Positions 1 to 12,000 of a stretch of DNA of 64,000 nt are shown piece after piece (positions within the stretch are counted from its first letter, which is position 1; every line of letters begins with the position of its first letter). A program made the position numbers and the translations under genes. This DNA comes from Amycolatopsis regifaucium (GTDB lineage: Bacteria; Actinomycetota; Actinomycetes; Mycobacteriales; Pseudonocardiaceae): NCBI RefSeq assembly GCF_001613935.1, contig NZ_LQCI01000002.1, positions 62,001 to 126,000 on the forward strand, written 5' to 3'. The notes beneath the pieces were generated by a model that did not search any database, was not told the DNA's origin, and saw only the letters and a list, made by a program, of their open reading frames with translations.

Positions 1-3000
1 TCGCGAAACTCGGCGTCCTCGATCGTCTCCAGGTAAGCGACCTGGCGGGCGACGGCACGCATCTGCACCTTCCGCGACCGCGAGGAGACGAGCCGTTTGA
101 GCGGGTTACCACCGCGGACCAGCGAATGCGAAGTGGTCCAGCCCGACTCCGGGTCGGCCTGCGGGGTCACCGCCATCTCCGCGAGGTTCGCGGTGATGGT
201 GCCCGTGCCGAGGAAGTCCCGCAGTACCTCACGCGAGTCCTTGTCCAGCTTGCCAAGCCGGGCGAGCACCTGGTCGAAGATCTTTCGCGGCATTCCCGGT
301 TTCATCGTGACCGCTTCGGTGGCCGATGGCGGCAAGGCGTCGGGCAACGGCAGCGGGCGGCCCTCTTCACGCAGCCCTTCCGGCACGGCGAACTCAGCCG
401 CGACCGGCTTGCGCAACGGGCTGTCGCCCGGGTGCTCGATGTTCAGCTTCCGGTCATCGCTCCGCGGGTTCTCTGGCTCGACGATCACGGTCATCGGCAC
501 GCTGACCGAGCGTGTCCCCTGGTAACCGCTCGCGCCGTTCGCCGGCCGCTCCGGCAGGGAGACACTGATCTGCTTGGAGCCGCTCAAGTCGTGGCCGTGC
601 CCGCGGACGGTGGAAACACCGGTCGGCACCGAAAAGACCCCGGTGGCGAACAGGCCGGGCACCATCGGCGTGAAGAAGATCCAGGTGGTCTTCGGGTTCG
701 TCTTGGTACCGGTACGCGCACTCGTGCTTCCGGCTCCCTCTCGGGTGACCGGTTTCGTCGTCCCGGTACGGTCCGCCGCCTTCTGCCTTGGCCAGTGAAG
801 TTCATCGACCCTGATCCGGATGGGCCTGCCGCCCAGGGTGAACACACGGCCCTCGCCGAAGAATGAGCCCACGTCGTTGCCGAACGCGTGCTCCAGATCG
901 GCGACCTCGCTCGCGGTGGGGGGATTCGGGGCGAACGAGCGGGCCGACGCGACGACCTGGTCCACTTCCTCGGTCCGGCTCAGCTGGGTGGCGATGCCCG
1001 GTGCCTTGGCCCGGCGGAAGTACGACGGGGTCGCCCGGGCGACTCCGGGCAGAGCGACGGTTTCCGTGCCCTGCGGGGTCCGCGGCCGGGTATCCGACAC
1101 GAGGGGATCCGCCGTGAGGCGCGGTCCCAGGTCGTCCAACTCGATGGCCGGGGGAAGCAGGGCGGGCAGCCCAGCGTCCACAGAGGACGATGATTGCCCG
1201 CTTCGGGAACTTTCCCCGACCCGCGCGACGGTTTCCCCGCGCGCCCCGCCGGGCAAGACCACCGAGGACTGCGGAGAGGTCCGGGAAGTGCCCAGTTTCG
1301 TTGCGAGTTCCCGGGCCAGCTTGTCGGCGTCCTCTTCGGGCAAGCCGTTGGCCAGGTATCCCGCGATGACGTCTTTCACCAAGCCGTTCAGCTCGACGGC
1401 CTCTACCTGGTCCGGGGCCGGGCTCCCTTCCCACACCGGAACGTGGTGATATCGCGACACGATTCTCGTGGCCTGCTCGATAGGACGCTCGAATTCTCGC
1501 GCGGGCTTTTTCCCGAAGACATTCCTGCCCAGCCCGCCGTCGTCGCGCAACCACGCCAGCACACCGTCACGATCCGGTGGGAGCGACGGAAGACCCAGCC
1601 TTGTCTCCACCATCTCACCGGGAGGCTGCTCGATGAAGGCGGACCATTGCCCGGGGTCGAAACCCATCGCCGTGAAGAAATCGGCGTCGAAGCCCTCGTC
1701 GGTCCACGACCAATCCGCGTGCTCTCCGTCCCCGATGACGTTGTCCGGGTCCCCGGCCATCTCCGCCGACGGCGCTTCCCCAGCGTTGGGCAACCCGATC
1801 GGTTCTTTGGCTCGCTTTTTCACCGCGTCGGACCACGACGTCGAGAATTGGCGCGGGGTGCGCAACCGGTCCAGATCGTGCTGCGGACCTTCGATGTCCA
1901 AGAAGAGCCACGGATTCCAGGTCACCGGCACCCGCTCCTGCCGGAACGCGATATGGCCTTCGATGAACCGCCTGATCTGCTCATCCGACGCCTGGGGCAA
2001 CGCCGCCCGGACCGCGGTGTTCACTTCTGCCGTGATCAAGTCCCTTCGAGCTTTGGCCGACGGCTCCCCGGTGCGAAGATCGAGCACGAGCCGGACCCGC
2101 TGACCGGGATCGTTGTTGCCCCGCACGCGCTCGGCCAGCCCCTGCACCATCCACCACAGCCAACGACGCGATTGCTGCGGCAAGACCCCTTGGCCGGGAA
2201 GGAAGGTCATCTGGAGTCCCCTCGCGGCCCGGTAACTTTCCACCGGCAGATAGAACGCCCGGTACACCGTTATTTCGACACTGGGCGCGGCGCCATTTCG
2301 CACATTGCCTTCCATCCGGTCGAAGGAGAAGCGTTGCGCGTCCGCGTCGATACCCTCCTCCCGCAGCGCCGCCCGCACCCGGCCATCCAGCAGTTCGAAC
2401 AAGGCCGGCCCGGCCGTCGCCCGCCGCTCCGGTGTGTCGGACATCCGGATCCTGATGTTCAACGGTTCACCGGCCAACCGCTCCAAACGCGCGCTGTTCC
2501 GGCCGATCTCCTTCAACAACTGAGCCAGCGAAGCCTCGTCGTCGGGAGACCACCACCGCGTATCGGTCACCGAAAGCTCGGCTCGCCAGCCGGCCACCGG
2601 CCGGGGACTGTTGATCCGGGTCGCCTCCGCCGACCGGGGGCCTTCAGTGACGACGGGCAACGGAATCACCTCGCCGGCCGGTTCCTCGCTCGTCGTGGGC
2701 ATCCGGGTCCAACCAAGCCCCGTCAAATCCAGGAACAGCACCGGATTCCTCCGCATCGCCTCCTTGCGGAGCTCGATGTGCCCCTGGATGAAGGACTCGA
2801 TCCCCGCCGGGGATGCCTCCGGCAACGCCGCCCGCACCGCCGCGTTCACCTCGGCCGTGACCCAGCCCGCCCGGCTCTCCATCATCGTCGCCGCACTGCG
2901 CAGATCGAGCACCAGCCGAGCGGGATCGTTGCTCATGTCGACCCACCGGATCAAACTCGCCACCATCCACCGCAGCCGGCGTCGCTCGGCGTGCGGAAGC

Positions 3001-6000
3001 GCCTCCTTTCGGGTCAGGAAGGAAAGGTCCAGTTTCCGCGTGCTCCAGTAGTCCTGCACAGTCAGGTTCGGCGACTGGTGCACGGTGATCCTGACGCCGG
3101 CGTCAGCCGACATGCGTGCGGGGTGTCCGACATGGTCGAAGTCGAACCGCAGCAGTTCCTCGGACATACCCCGGGCCAGCAGGGCGGAGCGCAACTTACT
3201 GTCCAGCATCGTGAACACGTCGTCGCCGTACCGCGTGAGCTTGCCCATCCGGTCGGTCATATGAAGCCTGACGTCCCACGGCTCCCGTTCCGGCGCGATC
3301 TCGAAGTCGCTGACGAGACGATCCGCCAGGCGCGTCAGGGATTCCTCGCCCGCCTCGGACAAAAGCGGCGGTTCATACGACGACAGCACCGCGGACCACT
3401 CGTCCACCACCTCTGCGGTCATTCCGACGTCGGTCGTGGTGAGCAGCGTTCGCAAGGAAGGTCCGGTGACGACCGGCAACGGGACCAACGACCTCGAAGT
3501 CCCGGACGGCTCAGGCAGGCCGAGAGGACCGGGCACATCGGTCACCTGCTCGCCCCCCGGCAGCGACCTCTCGGGCTGGTCCGGACCCCGGTCCAGCTCA
3601 GGCACCGGGCTTTCGACTGTCATCACCAGCGCCGGTCCCTCGGCCGAGCTGTCACGACGAAACTCGATGTTGGCCTCGATGAACCTCGTGACCTGCTCCT
3701 CCGAAGCCCGCGGCATCGCCGCCCAGACCGCGGCGGTCACCTGCGCCGTGACCATGGCCTCCCGCACGGAAACCGGGTCACCGGGCGCGGAAAGCAGAGT
3801 GATGACCAGGCGAGGTCCCCCCGTCACGGCGCCGCTGTCCCGCACCCGCTGGACGAAGCCCTCCAGCTGCCATCCCATCCGACGCCACGAAGCCTGCGAG
3901 AACGCCGCACTGTCCGGCAAGAAAGGCAGAGTCTGCGCCCTCGCGGCCCGGTAGTACCGCACAGGCCGGTTCGGCGATCGGCGCACCAGCACCTCGACAC
4001 TGGGCGACTCGCCCTCGAGCAAGTCTCTGTCCAACCGGTCGAACCCGAACCGCACCGCGTCCGCGTCCACCCCCCGGCCCCGCAGCGCCGCCCGCAACCG
4101 GCCGTCGAGCGAGTCGAGCAGCGCGAGCCCGAACCGCGCCCGCCGCTCGGCGGTATCGGCCAGCCGTAACGCGATGTCCAACGGCTCCCGCGTCTCCCAC
4201 TCCAGCACCTCGGCGTCCCGCGCGATCCGGTCCACCAGGCCGGCCAGTGAAGCCTCATCGTCCGGCGACCACCGCGGCGGAATGCTCACCTCCAACTCGG
4301 CGCGCCAGGAGGTCTCCACGGCCGCGGACACCCCACCCGCACCAACGGCTTCACTCCGGACGACCTCGGTCTCCGCTTCGTCGGTTTCCGCTTCTCGGGC
4401 CGCACGCGAAGCCTCCCGCGTCGACCGCGCCTGCTCCTGCCACTCTTTCCTCCGGGGCGACGGCACCTCACCGTTCTCGACCACGTCAACCAGAACGGCG
4501 GGCTGCGCTCCATTCCGGATGTAGGAGGTGATGCGGACGGACTCGGTCAAGATCGCGCGGGCCCGTCGCGCGCCTGCGGGCCCGGGTAACTGCCCGGAGA
4601 AAGCGGTGAGGACGAGTTTCCGTACCTCTTTCACCCGGAGGCCGGCACCGATTTCGGAGGTCTGCGTCACCGCGATGGAGAGAGTCTCGTTCCCGCCCTG
4701 TGGCGCCTTGTGCCGAACGATGAATCCCGTCGCCAGCCACGTGATCCGCTCCCGGCTGGCTTCCGGCAGAACGGCGAGTCTCGGCAGGAAGAACTCCGTC
4801 AAGGAAGTCGCCGCGAGATAGTGGTCCTTCCCCTGCCTCGGTGTCCGATGCGAAGTGATTCCCACCGCGCGCGACGCTTTCGTCTTCGCTTGGTGGGTCT
4901 CGTAGGTGAAGCGCAGCTGACCGGGCACCAGGCCCCGGACCCCCGCCTCTCGCACCACCAGCTCTTCGAGTGCGTCATGTTCGGGCAAGCGAACTCCGGG
5001 AGCGACCTTGTTGAGCGGTTTCCAGACGTGCAAACGAACATCGTTGAGTTGCTGTCCCTTGAAGGCGCGCTCAAGGACTTCGGTCAGGAGTTTGTCAATG
5101 AATCCATTCAGCTTCGTGCGAGCGTCTTCGACGATCGTGAAGAGCTCCCCGGTCGCCAGCGCTCCTTCCCATCTGTCGATTTCGACATCGCTGCGGTGCA
5201 TGACTCGAACGCTCAGTTCCCTCGGCAGCGAAGTCAGCGGCGTGTCTTCGACTTGCTCCGCCGCGGGCACGGAGTGGTCCGGTATTCGAGCGGGTTCGGC
5301 GAGGGTGACGAAAAGACCGACATGCTTTCGGTTCTCCGTCCGGGTGACACCCAACACGACATGCCGGGTGATGAACTCCGCTATTTGTTCGGCCGAGTAC
5401 TGTGGCCGCGCCGCCCCTACCGCCGCGTACAACTCGGCGGTCACTCCCGAAATCCGTCGTTCGGCCGGTCCGGCAGTGGTCACCACGTGCACCTCGAGAC
5501 GTACCTGCCCGTGGGAATCGGCGTCGTCGTCCAGCCGTTGGGCCATGCCCTCCACCAGCAACCGCAGGCGGCGAACCTCAGCTGCGGGCAACACGTGCTT
5601 CTGTGCCACGCCGGCGAAGGACATGTCCAGTTCACGCGCCGTTCGATAGCTCTGTTCGGTCCGCTTCAGCGAAGCATGAAGAGTGATCCGGAGTTCCCTG
5701 CCCTTGAGAGGTCGGTGCGCTTCGCGGTCGAAGGTGAGCTTCCGTTGGTCGAGGCCCGGACTGGCGCCTTCGGCCGCCGCGCGCAATTCGCGCTCCAGCC
5801 GCGACAAATCGGCGTCCTCTTTTTCCGTCCGGCGTTCCACCCGCTGGTAGGAGTGCAGCCGCGCATCCGGCATCTCCCGCCCCTGTTCGACCGCTTCCCT
5901 GACCTTGGCCGCGAACCGGTTCTTCAGCTCCTCCAGCGCGTTCATGCTGTCTTCGGACAACGGCACCGCGGCGCGCCAGCCGTCCTCCTCCACGGCTGGA

Positions 6001-9000
6001 TACGCCACTCCCCGCCGCAACTCGCCGTCGGCTTCCGGCAAGGCCGGATACCCGGCTGGGGTGGCCGCGTCCACCGACTGGGTAGCGACCGGCTCATCGG
6101 GCGCCGTTTCCGGAAGTTCCTGGGCCGACGGGAGGTTGTCAAACCACTCCTGTGCCCAGTCGGGGACATCCGGGAGGTCCATCGCGTCACTACGGGAGGG
6201 CTCTCCCTCTTCAGCACCAGGATCTTCGGTGCGCGCGCCGCCGGGCAAACCGGCCGAGTCCGGTGGCGAACTCCGCGAAGTATTCAGCTTCTTCGCGAGT
6301 TCCCGGCTCAGTTCGTGCGCGCCCGCTTCGGAGAGACCGTTGGCCAGATATCCCGCGACGATGTCCTTCACCGCGTTGTTCAGCCTGACCGCGTCCGCTT
6401 GCGACGGACGGGGATTCTCGATCCAAACGGGCACGCGGTGGTACAGCGATACGATTTTCGTCGCCTGTTCGACGTAACGCTGGAAGTCCTGTGCGGGCCG
6501 TTTACCGAAGTTCTGCCGGGGCAGCCCGCCCTCGCCGTGCACCCACGCCAAGGCGCCATCGCGATCCGACGGGATCGACGGCCATTCCGGTTCCGTCTCC
6601 ACCGAACGGGGCCCGACGTGGCCGGGGACGAAGGCTTGGCTGAAGGCTTCGTACAGGCCGCCGACGATCGAATCGAGCCGCGTCTGCCGGTCTTCCGGTG
6701 TCGTCGCGGCCTGCGACGCCCGAGCGGCCCGGAAATCGGTGAGGAAGTCCTTCTTCAGCCGGTCGGTCACCGGCTCCGGTACCACTATGTCGGGGTGGGT
6801 GGCGCGCCAGGCGTCGAGCTGGTCGGTGAAGGTCTGGTGGGCGGCGCTGAGTGCTTCGGCGAGCGCGGTGGGGGTGTCACTGTCGTCCCTGTCGACGACA
6901 GGGTCGTCGAGCAGGGAGTCGTGGCGTTCGGGTGCGGTGGGCCGTTGGTCGGGGGGGTGGGTTTCGGGTTCCGCGTGGGGTTCGGTGAGCGTGTTGTCGG
7001 CACCGGTGGGCGGGGTGTTGGCCTGCGCGTCGGTCCGATCGACGGTGGGGTGTCCGGAGTGGGTGTTGTGGAGTTCGTCGACCAGGTCACGCAGGCCTTG
7101 CTCGGCGACGGTCGTGGCGTGGGTGTCGCCGGAGGTGACCGCGTCGGTGTATCTGGTGATGGCCAGCTGGACGTCGGGGTTGTAGGACAGGTGGAACAAC
7201 TCGTCTTTGGGTGAGGTGTAGTAGACGACTTCGCCGCCGCCGCCGGAGCGTCCGGCGCGGTTCTGGGCCTGCACGTCGATGTCGCGGGAGATCTCCGAAT
7301 GCGCGGTGATCCGCACCACCAGATCTCCGGCGTCCTTCGCTTCCTTCGTGGTGGTGATGTCCACCCCGCGGGCGCCCTGCATGTTGATCACCAGGACCTT
7401 GCCCTGCGCGCCGGCGGCCTCGATGACCCGCTTGAACTCGTCGTCGAAAGCGGCGCCCTTCTCCAGCTGCCACTTCGCGTCGATCGCCTCATGCGCGACA
7501 CCGAGCTCGCCCAGCATGCCCGACACCATCGCGACTTGGTCGTTGCGGGTCGCCAGGATCAACTGCGGCTGGCGGGTGCCACCAGGGGCCTGCATCGCGT
7601 GCACGTCCTGGGCCAGCTGCCGCAGTTTCGCGGTCTCGTCCGCGGCGACCACGTCATCGGAGATCTTCAACCGTGACTGGTAGTACCGGGGGATGTCCTG
7701 CACCACCGGCGACATCCCCTGTTCGGCGAACTTCTCCCCGTGCCCGTTCGCCGTCCCCGACGCCCCGGTCTTCTGCCCGTACTCCTTCTTCCCCAGCAAC
7801 TCGTGGACCGTCACCATCTTGTCCCCGGCGGAATCACTCCGGACCTCCAAGCCGTGTTTGAACTCCACCGCCTGCGCCAGCCCGCCGTTCCACCGGCTCT
7901 CCGAACTGGTCGCCGGATCGAACATCACATTATGTGTCGTCTGATCGATGATGTAGATCTTGCCGTCGTGCAGGACGTAATGCACGTTCTCCCGGTATTC
8001 CCAGCGGGCGGCGGCGGCCATGTTCACCCGGGTCACCTCTTCCACCGACAAGGTCCGCCCCAGCAGCAGCTCGACCTTTTCCAGACCGGTTTCGGTCAGC
8101 CGGGCCTGACCGCCCGCCTGCCCTTCCCGCCGCCCGAAATCGGCCTCCATCAGCCAGCCGCTCTCCGTCCCGTCCCGCACCAGGTCGTGCGCCGCCCTCA
8201 CCTGATCGAGCACCTCCGGTGACGCCACGCCCTGGACCCCGTCACTCAGGATGTACTGGGCGTTCGAATACACCAGCGCCTCGTCGATCTCGTCGATGCT
8301 CACCGTCAGCAGTATCGGATCTTCCTTCGCCTGCTGACCCGGCAACGTGTCATGCCGCAAATAGGTGAACCCCACATCCTCGGCGGTGCCCAGATACACC
8401 GTCGGACGCTCCTCCCGCGGCCCCGGCGGCGGATTGTCCTGGTTCAGCCGGTGCACGTCGACGCCCAGTTTCTCCAGCAGCCCCAGATACACCGGCATCT
8501 CGCGATCCGCCAGAATCCCCCGGGTCGTGGTCACCTGAACCCCATCCACCCCCGCCCGCATCGCGTTCACCGCCGCATGCGCGAAGAACAACCACGACTT
8601 GCCCTCCCCCGCGGCCATGTTCACCACCCGGCCCTCGCCGAAGGCATGTACGGCCGACACCTGCGTCCACCGCAACGCGATCCCCTTGTTCCGCCGGATC
8701 AACTCGAACACCGCCGCGAACGCGTCCGCCTCCGGACCCCTGCCGTACAGCTCCCGCAACTCCGGCTCCGACAACCCGGTCAACCGCCGGTGCCGCGGAA
8801 CCTCCGGGCCCGACCGCGCCGCGATGTCCCACAACGTCCTGGCCGCGTCCGGCGCCTTGTTCGCGCTTGCCAGCCACCCCTCGTAGGCCACCACGTCCGT
8901 CGCGTGCTGCACCCACCCGCCGTCGCCGTCCGGCACGAACACCCTCGGCTGGGCCAACCAGCTCCCATCGCCGTCCTTCAGCTGCCGGTACGCCACCACC

Positions 9001-12000
9001 TTCTGGGCACCGTGGTGATCGACCACCCGCTCACTCTCCGGCGGCAACGTCGCCTTCGACCCGTCGGTGAGGGTCACCGGCCCGGCGGCCCGCACCTCGG
9101 CCTCGGTCATCTTCTGCGCCCGCACCTCTCCGGCGGTCGACCGCGGCGGCGACCACCCGCCGTCCAGACCTCGCTCGACACTCAGCCCGTCCGCCAGCTC
9201 CACATACCGCGCCTCACCACCCGAGTCGAACACGGCCCGCGCACCCCCCGGCACAACCACCAGCGCCCCCACGCCCTGCACCACCCCCGGACCCTCCGCC
9301 CGATACCACCCGTCCTCACCCCGCAACCACGACGTCCCCAACTCCGACAACCGGCTCGGCCACACCAACGTCCCTGAAGGACCCGCGACCACCTCAGGTT
9401 GCTTCGGATCCGTTCGCGGGGGTGCCTCCCGTGCCTCGACCGCGGTGTCCCGGATCGCGTTGTCAATCCCCTCGAGATCCGTCGCGTCCAGGCGTGTGCT
9501 CCGCCCGTCGGCGGCGCCGCCCAGCCGCCCCGGCTCCGACATCTCCCCCTCCGCGCCGATGAACCGCAACAGCTTTCCCACCGCCGCGTCGGGGTCCCCG
9601 ACCCGCCACGACAGCTGCCCCCGCTCCGCCGTCGTGCCCACCTCGACCGGCACCGGCCGCGATCCGTCCCGCTCCCAGCCCGCACGCGGTGGCGCCTCCG
9701 CCGTCCGCGCGTCGATCACCACATGCAGCTGATCCCCGCCGGGGAACCGGTGCCTGCCATTGATCCGCTCATCCAGAACCCGCTGCATGTCGCGGGCCAA
9801 ACCCCGACGCGCACCCGCGTCCACCCCGCCCGGCTTCGACACCAGTTCCACCGGCACCGACAACTCGCGCACCCACTGCCCCGGCGCCACCTCACCTCGC
9901 CGCACATCGAACCGGAGCTGCGCGATGCCCGGTTCCTTGTCCACCGCTGTCGAAAGATCCCGGCGCTCGCCCCGATGCCTCGTCGGCGGAACCGACTCCC
10001 GCACCGAGCTCCAGTCCGCAGCCGTCACGAACTCCGCCGCCGGGCCGTCCTGAGTAGACTTCGTCACCTGGTCCGGCCGGGTCGATGCCAGTTGTGCTGC
10101 CAGAAGCGCCCCTTGTACCTCCCCGAGGCCAACCCCCGAATCCGCCCGCGACCGATCATCACCGGACCTGCCGCCCGGCCGGTTCTCCGGTGTTCCCACG
10201 ACCGACGGCAGTTCGCCCGGCGCCCGCAGACCACGTTGCGCCGCGACCGACTCCCCACCGGGCCGGGCACTTTCGCCGGATGACCTCGGAGGCTGCGGCC
10301 CGTCACCCTTCGACGGCTGAGCCGCGGGGGCGGCTTCCGTCCGGGTGGGCTGCGGCCCATCACCGCCTCCCTTCGGCGGCTGAGCCACCGGCGCGGCCTC
10401 CGTCCGCGGAGGCGGCGGCCCATCACCCTTGGGTGGCTGCGCCGCGGGCGCCGACTCCGTCCGGGCCGGCTGGCTCCCGACGGACGGCGTGTCGCCACGC
10501 AAGAACTGCTGCGTCGACGACCCGCCACGACCGTCGGCATCACGCCCCTGGGGCCGTTCCACCACGGACGCGTCCTGACGAGCACCCTGCCCGGACGCCG
10601 GTCGTGCGGCGTCGTTCGAGGACGGCTGGGCAGCGGTGGTCTCCGAACGGCCCGTCTGGTTCGCCACCGGCTGACCGGAGACGGGTGACGGCCGGTTGCC
10701 TTCAGCCACAACGGGCGGCGCGGCGTCGGAACGCGCGCCGTCGTCGGGTTTGCCGGGAGCCGGGCGGTCCGGCTGAGGGTTTTCCCCGGCCGGTCGGTTT
10801 TCTTCGACTTTCGGAGTGCTCGGCTGCGGCGAGCTGTCGTCCTTCGGCGTACTCGGCTGCGTCGGGACGTCGTCCTTCGGTGCGGACGGTTGCGGCGCGC
10901 CGTCGGCCTGGGGTGTGGTCGGCCGGTCCGTGCCCTCGGCCGGTCGAGTCGGCTGGGGTTGCCCTTCGGCGGGGCCGGACTCGGTCGTCTTCGGCGCGAC
11001 CGGTTGTGCTGGGCCACCGGCGGTGGCCGCGGGCGGTTGGTTCGTCGCGGGCTGCCCCGCCGTGGCATTCTGCGGTCCCGTGCCAGAGTGGGCCGGTGTA
11101 CCGGCACCCGCCTGAGCGGGCCCACCAGCAGTACTCGCGGGTGGCTGGACCGGCGCGGACTGCCCCCTGCCATTCTCACCTGACATGGACGAGCCAGCAC
11201 CCGACTGACCCGGACCACCGGCGGTGGTCGCGGGCGGCTGGTTCGTCGCGGGCTGCCCCGCCGTGGCATTCTGCGATCCCGTGCCAGAGTGGGCCGGCGT
11301 ACCGGCACCCGACTGACCCAGGCCACCAGCAGTACTCGCGGGCGACTGAACCGGCGCGGACTGCCCCGCCGACGACGCCCTGCCATTCTCACCCGACATG
11401 GACGAGCCAGCACCCGACTGACCCGGACCACCTGCGGTACTCGCGGGCGGCTGGTTCGTCGCGGGCTGCCCCGCCGTGGCATTCTGCGGTCCCGTGCCAG
11501 AGTGGGCCGGTATACCGGCACCCGACTGACCCGGGCCACCAGCGGTGGTCGCGGGCGGCTGAACCGGCGCCGTCTGCCCCACCGACGACGCCCGGCCGTT
11601 CTCACCCGCGCCCGGCTGTCCCGTCGTCCCGGTCACTGGCTGGGTCGGCGAACCGGTGGAGCTCAAGGGCGACTGATTCGCGACAGGTTGCCCAGCCGCC
11701 TGCCCCTGCCGGATTTCCGTCGGTTCCGGAGTGGCGGTGACCGGCCGTGTCGCACCGGCCGATTGACCATTCGCGCTCGAAGTGGGCTCTGGTGCCTGGC
11801 TCGCCGCTGTGGGCGTGGATTGCTGACCGACGGCGTTCGTGGCCGCGGAGCCGTCCCCACCGGGCGAAACCTGACGCTCGCCCGTACCGGTGTCCGATTG
11901 CACGGCCCCGGCTCGCGAACCCGGGCCGTCGGCCGTGGTCGACGTCGGCTGCGTAGCGTTCGATGTGGTCTGGCCGCCCACCGCCGAGGCGGCCTGGCTG

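Noticed and set aside
1194..7214. Long plus-strand open frames (about 990 and 830 codons) across the left region
   Set aside because: Arg/Pro/His-rich translation with no domains. They are shadows of the minus-strand giant gene, whose frame gives SecA motifs and repeats and is open to the window edge.
11040..11610. Possible CRISPR or other DNA repeat array
   Set aside because: The repeats are long (201-213 bp), contiguous and in frame with a Pro/Gly/Gln-rich stalk; there are no short repeats with unique spacers.
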